Part shown: in pieces, positions 1 to 5,011 of the stretch
How the letters are laid out: each line of letters begins with the position of its first letter
How positions within the stretch are numbered: the stretch's first letter is position 1
Source: an uncultured Oscillospiraceae bacterium
Lineage (GTDB): Bacteria; Bacillota; Clostridia; Oscillospirales; Oscillospiraceae
Length of the DNA stretch: 11,762 nt
Assembly (NCBI GenBank): GCA_900756715.1
Contig: CAAELC010000043.1
Span: forward strand, 1-11,762
Reading direction: 5' to 3'
The notes under the pieces: model-generated
Told to the model about the DNA's origin: nothing
What the model saw: the letters and a program-made list of their open reading frames with translations, nothing else
Databases searched by the model: none
Program-made: the position numbers and the translations under genes

Positions 1-544
1 CGAGAAAGCCACCTCTCCCTTTTCTCCCTCGCTGCGGCTATGGAAACCGTGGAAAACCGCAAGCGGTTTACGCACCGTTCCCACAGCCTGCGCTCACCCT
101 CTTTTTTCCTCTCTGGCTTTCTCCCTATCAAAGATAAGTGTCCATTTTCTATCCCGAAAACGCACAGTTGCCACGACGAACAGAGGGCAGCGTGTCAAGA
201 TGGCAAAGAAAAGCAAACGGCACACAGGCGGGGTTATCCTCAAAAAAGCCCCGAAGCACGACAAAAATAAGCCCAGCACCACGCCGTTTGACGTGATGCT
301 GGGCTTTTCCTGATTACAGCGATTTTCAGCAGATAAAGCAATGCGCTGCTTGCAGATAGCACTTTCGCATTTTGCTGCGTGGCGTGGGAATGTACTGTTT
401 CGCAAAATTTCACGCGCAGAAGCGTAACGTGTACACTCTATCGTGCTTTGCTTTCTAATATACTTTTTTGCGCAAGAATAAAGATATTTGCTGTTTTCAC
501 TACACTCGATTTTAGCACGGCGTTTTTACTGCCTCATGGTCAAT
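1..544. other. Gene-poor region downstream of rlmD
   Basis: I see no gene I would defend here. The stretch holds a pyrimidine-rich segment at about 10-33, a DNA dyad at 54-69 (7-bp arms AAACCGC/GCGGTTT around AA), the leftward terminator at 263-306, and a short palindrome GTGTACAC at 429-436. Open frames in both directions are short, lack well-placed ribosome sites, and either contain the terminator or have low-complexity translations. Base composition falls to under 40% G+C near 421-540, unlike the rest of the window. It is probably the non-coding end of the putative element inserted in rlmD. Confidence 0.5.
263..306 (-). terminator. Intrinsic terminator downstream of rlmD (leftward)
   Basis: Arms 269-285 and 290-306 enclose a 4-nt loop (286-289). 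Read on the minus strand the RNA forms 17 consecutive pairs, because the two imperfect positions (279/296 and 284/291) become G-U wobbles, and the hairpin is followed by A-TTTTT (268-263). On the plus strand the same positions are C/A mismatches, although four T's follow (305-308). The hairpin is therefore better built for leftward transcripts, such as the one from rlmD, whose stop codon is about 240 nt upstream. Weak bidirectional action is possible. Confidence 0.65.
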
Positions 545-2164
545 TCACTCAGCAATTAAGCCAAAATGCCGCAGCGCATCCTTGATTGCCTCAACCTTTT
601 CAGGCGGACAGGGATGATACTCATGTTTTCTCTGCTCCACTGCGTTCGGTGCTTTGTGCATATCCAGTCCGACCATACGCTTGACCTCTGCAATATATGC
701 CGTATGGACTTTGAAGCCGTACTTCTCCTGCACATACTCCTGAATACGCTTATAGGTCGGATGCTCCTTGACCTCGCCGGTTTCCACTTCCATTCTGACC
801 TCAACCGTCAGTGGATTTGTTTCCCGTGACAAGAGGGCGACCGTCTCCACATGTGCCGTTCCTGGAAACATATCCACAGCTGTGGCGCGCAGGGCCTGAT
901 AGCCCAGTGCGGCAAAAAGCTTTATATCCCGGCCCAATGTGGCTGGGTCGCAGGAGACATACACCACTCGCTGCGGGGCCATCTGGCCAATTGCCTCAAT
1001 CACCTCCGGCGCCAGCCCCTTGCGGGGCGGGTCCACGCATATCACATCCGGTCGCAGGCCCTTGCGGGCCAGCTCTGCCGCCGCCTGACCGGCATCCACG
1101 CAGAGAAACTCCGCGTTCTGCACCCCGTTGAGCCGGGCATTCTCCCGGGCATTTTCCACAGCGGGCGCCACAATTTCCGCGCCGATAACCTTCCTCGCCC
1201 TGTCTGCCATGGTCAGGGTAATCGTCCCCGCACCGCAGTACAGATCCAGCACCAGCTCCTGCCCGGTCAGGCCCGCATAGTCCACCGCGCGGCGGTACAG
1301 CACCTCCGCCTGCTCTCGGTTCACCTGATAAAACGAAGGCACCGACAGGCGGAACCGGTGTCCGCAGAGGGTATCAGTGAGGGCAGCATCTCCCCACAGA
1401 GCGCGATACCGCTCCCCTAAAATCACATTGCCCCGGGTGGTATTCACCCCCAGCAAAACGCCCACTGCTGACGGGACCGCCTGACGCAGTAATTCCACCA
1501 GTCTCCGCTCGCAGGGCAGCTTCTTCCCGTTTACCAGCACGCAAATCAGGCTCTCCCCTGCCTGATTGGTACGCACATACAAATGCCGCACCAGCCCGCC
1601 GCCGGTCTTTTCGTCATATCCGGCCACGCCGCATTCCTGCATATACCGCCGCAAGGCCCCGGCCGCTGCGTCTGCCTGCTCCTTCTGAATCAGGCACCGG
1701 TCAATATCGGTCACCTGATGGGTTCTGGCCCGGTAAAAGCCCACTGCGCCCTCCGGTGACACGGGATATTGGCTTTTGTTGCGGTAGCGCAGGGTATGCG
1801 CTGCGCCGAGAATTTCCTCCACCGCCACATCGCTGCCTCCCAGCCGGCACAGGGCATCCTGCACCCGCTGCCGCTTTGCAAACAGCTCCTCGGCATAGTC
1901 CATATGCCGGTAAACACAGCCGCCGCAGCGGGTATAGTAGGGGCAATCTGGCTCCCGCCGGTGAGCGGAGGTGACGCGCCGGGAAACCATTTTCCCGAAG
2001 GCCGCATTTTTCAGCACCTTCAGTATCAGCACATCTCCTTCTTCCCCCCGGATGGCTCCGCTTACAAACACTACCTGTCCGTTGATGCGGGCAATGCCCA
2101 TGCCCTCGGACGAGTAGCCCTCGATGACGGCGGGATAGGTTTTGTTCTTTTCCAGTGGCCTCAT
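545..2164 (-). CDS. rlmD: 23S rRNA (uracil-C5)-methyltransferase, RlmD/RumA family, with extra C-terminal tail
   Basis: SAM-dependent enzyme that methylates uracil C5 in 23S rRNA; the E. coli member acts on U1939, and some Firmicutes members act on both U747 and U1939. Residues 7-62 look like an N-terminal TRAM RNA-binding domain. Iron-sulfur ligands fit C74, C80, C83 and C157 (C-x5-C-x2-C plus a distal Cys). The SAM site shows FYQVN (278-282), DLYCGAG (307-313) and DPPRKGL (378-384), and the catalytic cysteine is C405 in VSCDPATL. The family core ends at about HVETVALL (438-445). A further roughly 91 residues (449-539) contain a CPPEK...AL.HFG ending, making the protein 539 aa against about 430-460 usual. 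The tail DNA is clearly less GC-rich. AAGGAA sits 8 nt before the start. The gene follows the ribonuclease gene by 60 nt, with a hairpin between. The family call is firm; exact target uridine(s) and tail function are unknown. Confidence 0.93.
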   Translation of the reverse strand: MRPLEKNKTYPAVIEGYSSEGMGIARINGQVVFVSGAIRGEEGDVLILKVLKNAAFGKMVSRRVTSAHRREPDCPYYTRCGGCVYRHMDYAEELFAKRQRVQDALCRLGGSDVAVEEILGAAHTLRYRNKSQYPVSPEGAVGFYRARTHQVTDIDRCLIQKEQADAAAGALRRYMQECGVAGYDEKTGGGLVRHLYVRTNQAGESLICVLVNGKKLPCERRLVELLRQAVPSAVGVLLGVNTTRGNVILGERYRALWGDAALTDTLCGHRFRLSVPSFYQVNREQAEVLYRRAVDYAGLTGQELVLDLYCGAGTITLTMADRARKVIGAEIVAPAVENARENARLNGVQNAEFLCVDAGQAAAELARKGLRPDVICVDPPRKGLAPEVIEAIGQMAPQRVVYVSCDPATLGRDIKLFAALGYQALRATAVDMFPGTAHVETVALLSRETNPLTVEVRMEVETGEVKEHPTYKRIQEYVQEKYGFKVHTAYIAEVKRMVGLDMHKAPNAVEQRKHEYHPCPPEKVEAIKDALRHFGLIAE

Positions 2165-2182
2165 GGCAGCGTTTCCTTTCAG

Positions 2183-2217
2183 AAAGCGCGCCGCAGCATC
2201 TTTCCGCTGCGGCGCGC
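2183..2217 (-). terminator. GC-rich hairpin between the ribonuclease gene and rlmD (leftward terminator or attenuator)
   Basis: Perfect 12-bp stem: GCGCGCCGCAGC at 2186-2197 and its complement at 2206-2217, around an 8-nt loop. On the minus strand it is followed by only TTT (2185-2183) before C, so the U tract is weak. It begins 8 nt after the ribonuclease stop codon and ends just ahead of the rlmD ribosome site. It could terminate most ribonuclease transcripts, act as a leaky attenuator for rlmD, or protect the 3' end of the upstream message. No convincing separate rlmD promoter was seen in the 60-nt gap, which favours partial read-through. Confidence 0.55.
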
Positions 2218-2224
2218 CGCGTTA

Positions 2225-3829
2225 TCAGAATTTGAATTTTTCCAGCAGTGTGCGCAGGCTTTCGGCGAAGGCAGCCAGTGTCTTGTTGTCCCGGCCTTTG
2301 CTGCGGCGGATAAGGGCCGCCAGCGCGTCGCCCAGCTCCACCAGACGCTGATAGGCCGGGCTGCTCTTGGGTGCGCCCTCGAAAGCCTTCTTCTTCGGCT
2401 CCGGCAGGTAGCCTGCGGCAACCGTCTCCTCCCGCAGCAGGTCGTATACCTCGGTATACTGGGGGGCATGAGCCGTAAAGCCCCGGGCCGCCACATCGGC
2501 GGCAAAGGCAGGCGCCACCTCCCGGTCGCCATGGACGACAAACACATGGCGGGGTGCAGCCTCTTTGAACTGGTCAATCCAGTTCAGCAGATGATCCCGG
2601 TCGGCATGGGAGCTGAGTCCCTGGAAATTGACGATTTTGGCCCGGACAGCCACCTCATCGCCAAACAGCTTCACGCTTTCCGCGCCCTCCAGCAGATGGC
2701 GGCCCAGCGTGCCGGGGGACTGGAAGCCCACAAACACCACGGCGCTTTCCGGACGCCACAGGTTATATTTCAGGTGATGGCGGATGCGGCCGGCATCGCA
2801 CATGCCGGAGGCGGAGATGATGACCTTGGGCGTGGGGTCCGCGTTCAGCTGCTTGGACTCGTCGGTGGTCTCCGTCAGATGCAGGCCGGAAAAATTGAAC
2901 ATGTGGGTGCCGTCCTTTACCAGTGCCAGCGCATCATCGTCCAGATAGCCCCGCAGGTCGCTGCAGAAGATGGTGGTGGCCGCCTTGGCCAGAGGGCTGT
3001 CCACATACACATCAAAATTGGGGTTGGACTTTACAAGGCCCTTGTCCTTAATCTCGCGGATGAAATACAGCAGTTCCTGCGTGCGGCCCACCGCAAAGGA
3101 GGGGATCACCACATTGCCGCCCTTGGCCATGGTTTCGTCGATGATCTGTGCCAGCTCGCCGGTATAGCTCCACACCTCGGTATGGTTGCGGTTGCCATAG
3201 GTGCTCTCCATCACCACGAAGTCTGCCTGATGGAAGAACTGGGGATCGCGGATAATGGGCTGGTCCACATTGCCGATGTCGCCGGAGAAGACAATGGTGC
3301 GCGTTTCGCCGTTTTCCGTCACAGTCAGCTTCATGCTGGCGGAACCAAGCAGGTGCCCCGCGTCGATGCACTCCACCGTCACACCGTCGCACAGGGCAAC
3401 CTTTTCCCCATATTCGCAGGTACGCAAAAACTCCTTCACCCGCATGGCATCGGCCACGGTGTACAGCGGCTCCACATCCGGACGGCCCGCCCGGCGGTTT
3501 TTACGGTTCTGATACTCTGCGTCCGACTCCTGAATGTGGGCCGAATCCTGCAGCATAATATCCAGCAGCTGGGCCGTCAGGCGAGTGGTCAGAATCTGGC
3601 CCTGAAAGCCCTCCTTAATCAGCATGGGGATACGCCCGGAGTGGTCGATATGGGCGTGTGTCACCAGTACATAGTTAATTTCTCCCGGGTGGAAGGGCAG
3701 GCTGCGGTTATCCACCTCGTCCCGTCCCTGCTGCAATCCGCAATCCACCAGGATTTTCTTCCCGTTGACCTCCAGGCAGTGACAGCTGCCGGTGACGCAC
3801 TGATCCGCGCCGAAAAAGCTAAGTTTCAT
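2225..3829 (-). CDS. Metallo-beta-lactamase / beta-CASP / RMMBL ribonuclease (CPSF73-like)
   Basis: Predicted cytoplasmic zinc-dependent RNA-processing nuclease of the bacterial CPSF73-like group; Thermus TTHA0252 is a characterised RNase of this kind. The metallo-beta-lactamase core shows the zinc motif HAHIDH (58-63), DAGH (H159) and FSGDIG (D184). The beta-CASP cap occupies roughly 210-390 with VDSPLA (D277), ISASGMCDAGRIRHH (338-352) and GFQSPGTLGR (368-377). The RMMBL segment carries SSHAD (H408) and VHGD (H433). All expected metal ligands are present, so it should be active. After about residue 470 there is a charged, probably helical tail of some 60 residues. ATG at 3829 has AAGGAA 7 nt upstream. 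At 534 aa it is normal length for the group. It is divergent from the racemase-like gene and upstream of rlmD, so both leftward genes concern RNA. Its RNA substrate cannot be deduced. Confidence 0.93.
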   Translation of the reverse strand: MKLSFFGADQCVTGSCHCLEVNGKKILVDCGLQQGRDEVDNRSLPFHPGEINYVLVTHAHIDHSGRIPMLIKEGFQGQILTTRLTAQLLDIMLQDSAHIQESDAEYQNRKNRRAGRPDVEPLYTVADAMRVKEFLRTCEYGEKVALCDGVTVECIDAGHLLGSASMKLTVTENGETRTIVFSGDIGNVDQPIIRDPQFFHQADFVVMESTYGNRNHTEVWSYTGELAQIIDETMAKGGNVVIPSFAVGRTQELLYFIREIKDKGLVKSNPNFDVYVDSPLAKAATTIFCSDLRGYLDDDALALVKDGTHMFNFSGLHLTETTDESKQLNADPTPKVIISASGMCDAGRIRHHLKYNLWRPESAVVFVGFQSPGTLGRHLLEGAESVKLFGDEVAVRAKIVNFQGLSSHADRDHLLNWIDQFKEAAPRHVFVVHGDREVAPAFAADVAARGFTAHAPQYTEVYDLLREETVAAGYLPEPKKKAFEGAPKSSPAYQRLVELGDALAALIRRSKGRDNKTLAAFAESLRTLLEKFKF

Positions 3830-3899
3830 GGCAGTTTTCCTTTCTTGTCATATTAAAAATAGGCTCTCTCCCCTGTAAACTCCGTTGATACTCTGTTAT

Positions 3900-3928
3900 A
3901 GTATAGCATTTTTTCATGGGCAGGGCAA
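3900..3928 (-). promoter_or_regulatory. Sigma-A-type promoter for the leftward ribonuclease gene
   Basis: Minus strand: -35 TTGCCC (3923-3928), 17-nt spacer, -10 TATACT (3900-3905). Transcription would start near 3893, giving a leader of about 64 nt. A second -10-like TATAAC overlaps at 3895-3900. The -35 box is 6 bp from that of the opposing promoter, so the two probably cannot be occupied at the same time. Confidence 0.6.
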
Positions 3929-3934
3929 CAGGAA

Positions 3935-3963
3935 TTGAATTTTTGTCCGGCAGGCGTTATAAT
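3935..3963 (+). promoter_or_regulatory. Sigma-A-type promoter for the DapF-like gene
   Basis: Plus strand: -35 TTGAAT (3935-3940), 17-nt spacer, perfect -10 TATAAT (3958-3963). Transcription would begin near 3970, leaving a very short leader with the ribosome site AGGAGG at 3977-3982. This is the best promoter match in the window. It also excludes any longer upstream start for the gene. Confidence 0.75.
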
Positions 3964-3976
3964 AGCGGCAACAAAC

Positions 3977-3982
3977 AGGAGG
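3977..3982 (+). promoter_or_regulatory. Ribosome binding site that fixes the DapF-like start
   Basis: Perfect AGGAGG, 8 nt before ATG 3991. The reading frame stays open to an ATG at 3916, but that codon lies upstream of the -35 box and has no such site. Confidence 0.8.
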
Positions 3983-3990
3983 AATACGCC

Positions 3991-4797
3991 ATGAAGCTGG
4001 ATTATACTGTCATTGACCCAACCAAAAACATCACGCTGCTGGTCACAAACCCGGTCCCCCGGGATGTGCAGCCCCGTCTGGCCGCCCGGCTTCTGGCGCT
4101 GGAGGAGGATGCCGAGCAGGTGGGATTTGTGGAGCAATATGCCACTGCCCTGCCGCGGCTGCAAATGATGGGCGGCGAATTCTGCGGCAACGCCACCATG
4201 AGCATGGCGGCCTGGCTGATGCGCAAAGAGCCTGTGGGAGCAGAACGGGACCTGCTGCTGGAGGTGTCCGGCGCGCCAAGCCCCGTCCCCTGCCGCATCA
4301 CCCGGCTGGATGGCTGCTTCATCGGCACGGTTTCCATGCCTTTGCCGGAACGCATTGAACAGCTGCCTCTGCCGGTAAATGGGATAACTGTCACCCTTCC
4401 GGTGGTGTTTCTTCCGGGAATCTGCCATGTAATTGTCCCGGCCGGGATGATTGAGCGCTCCCGGGCCGAGGAGACGCTGCGCTCCTGGGGGGCACTGCTG
4501 CCCGGCGAGGCTATGGGCCTTCTTCTGTTGGAGGAAAGCCAGACCGCTTTCACGCCTCTGGTGTATGTCAGGCCCACCGATTCCTGTGTATGGGAGCGGG
4601 GGTGCGGCAGCGGCTCGGCCGCCATCGGCGCATGGCTGACGGCCGTTCGCGGCGCCAATCAGTGCGTGTCCCTGCGCCAGCCCGGCGGCGTCATTCAGGT
4701 GGTGACCCAGACCGACGGAGGCACTTTGCCCTGCGCTTTGACCATTACCGGCACGGTGGTGCTGGGAAAAGAAAAGACTGTGGACCTGCCGCTGTGA
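3991..4797 (+). CDS. DapF-fold amino-acid racemase/epimerase (not canonical diaminopimelate epimerase)
   Basis: Likely PLP-independent two-cysteine racemase or epimerase of the diaminopimelate epimerase fold, acting in the cytoplasm on an unidentified amino acid or derivative. The 268 residues show two half-domains with matching motifs: GGEFCGNATMS (61-71, C65) and WERGCGSGSAAIG (201-213, C205), the expected acid/base cysteine pair. In DapF the second motif reads roughly ERGxGETxACGTG; here the stretch between ERG and the cysteine is missing, and the DapF N-terminal substrate-binding pattern (N-x-D-G) is not evident. This resembles DapF-like enzymes such as the staphylococcal histidine racemase CntK more than DapF itself, but no CntL/CntM-like partners are nearby. 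It has its own strong promoter and a downstream terminator, so it is probably monocistronic. Fold confidence is high; substrate is unknown. Confidence 0.86.
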   Translation: MKLDYTVIDPTKNITLLVTNPVPRDVQPRLAARLLALEEDAEQVGFVEQYATALPRLQMMGGEFCGNATMSMAAWLMRKEPVGAERDLLLEVSGAPSPVPCRITRLDGCFIGTVSMPLPERIEQLPLPVNGITVTLPVVFLPGICHVIVPAGMIERSRAEETLRSWGALLPGEAMGLLLLEESQTAFTPLVYVRPTDSCVWERGCGSGSAAIGAWLTAVRGANQCVSLRQPGGVIQVVTQTDGGTLPCALTITGTVVLGKEKTVDLPL

Positions 4798-4804
4798 TTT
4801 ACCC

Positions 4805-4834
4805 GCTTTTTGCGGCCGTTTTGCCGCCGAAAGC
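4805..4834 (+). other. Imperfect hairpin after the DapF-like stop codon
   Basis: GCTTT (4805-4809) pairs with AAAGC (4830-4834), and GCGGC (4812-4816) with GCCGC (4823-4827), around CGTTTT. No U tract follows. The right inner arm can instead pair with GCGGC at 4837-4841, so two mutually exclusive hairpins are possible. It probably just strengthens the 3' end ahead of the true terminator. Confidence 0.3.
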
Positions 4835-4859
4835 TTGCGGCAGCCATCATGTTGTTATG

Positions 4860-4904
4860 TCCGATAGTTTCCACTCTTTTTTGGCGGGAACTATCGGATT
4901 TTTT
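4860..4904 (+). terminator. Intrinsic terminator after the DapF-like gene
   Basis: Arms 4860-4872 and 4886-4898 form 13 pairs including one G-U, around a 13-nt loop, followed directly by six T's (4899-4904). The minus strand lacks a U tract, so it works rightward only. It isolates the DapF-like transcript from the secA promoter about 35 nt further on. Confidence 0.88.
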
Positions 4905-4936
4905 GCGGCTGCATGGCAGCAATCTCCATTTTTTTC

Positions 4937-4965
4937 TTCCCAATTGCGCACAAGTGTGGTATACT
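4937..4965 (+). promoter_or_regulatory. Promoter for the secA operon
   Basis: Extended -10: TGG immediately before TATACT (4960-4965). A weak -35, TTCCCA (4937-4942), lies at 17-nt spacing. Predicted start near 4972, with a leader of about 40 nt to ATG 5012. It is placed just after the terminator and is the only good candidate for the four downstream genes. Confidence 0.6.
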
Positions 4966-4994
4966 TTATTATTATTTTGCAGACGCTGACACAG

Positions 4995-5000
4995 AAAGGA
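4995..5000 (+). promoter_or_regulatory. Ribosome binding site for secA
   Basis: AAAGGA ends 11 nt before ATG 5012. An in-frame ATG at 5000 overlaps this site and is therefore unlikely. Starting at 5012 gives the usual SecA N-terminus MGLFTKVFG. Confidence 0.65.
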
Positions 5001-5011
5001 TGTTTTACGAT

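Larger units (their letters stand above)
1..856. mobile_element. Candidate right-hand end of an integrated element in the 3' end of rlmD
   Basis: No integrase or conjugation gene lies inside the window, so this is an inference from the junction only. Hand counts give about 71% G+C inside the rlmD catalytic part (1021-1140 plus 1261-1320), about 52% in its tail (601-780) and about 38% just beyond the stop codon (421-540). The step begins close to the codons for the HVETVALL motif (about 830-853), where RlmD-family proteins normally finish. The tail beyond it resembles a domain I know from integrative-element ends fused to this same enzyme. The 3' end of rumA is an established insertion target for streptococcal integrative elements and prophages. 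The exact junction, the recombinase and the other end of the element cannot be seen. An old fixed fusion without a present-day element is the main alternative. Confidence 0.4.

Noticed and set aside
94..405. A 103-codon minus-strand frame with a hydrophobic stretch downstream of rlmD
   Set aside because: The strong leftward terminator (263-306) lies inside it, there is no ribosome site, and the hydrophobic part comes from the complement of a Lys-rich AT-poor stretch.
429..436. Palindrome GTGTACAC as an operator
   Set aside because: Eight bases is too short to stand out, and no promoter or gene start is nearby.
1769..3856. A 695-codon open frame on the plus strand opposite rlmD and the ribonuclease gene
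   Set aside because: It mirrors two well-supported leftward genes and crosses their intergenic hairpin. It has no family motif and is a compositional shadow.
3916..3990. An upstream in-frame start that would lengthen the DapF-like protein by 25 residues
   Set aside because: It lies upstream of the TTGAAT/TATAAT promoter, lacks a ribosome site, and AGGAGG is ideally placed for ATG 3991.
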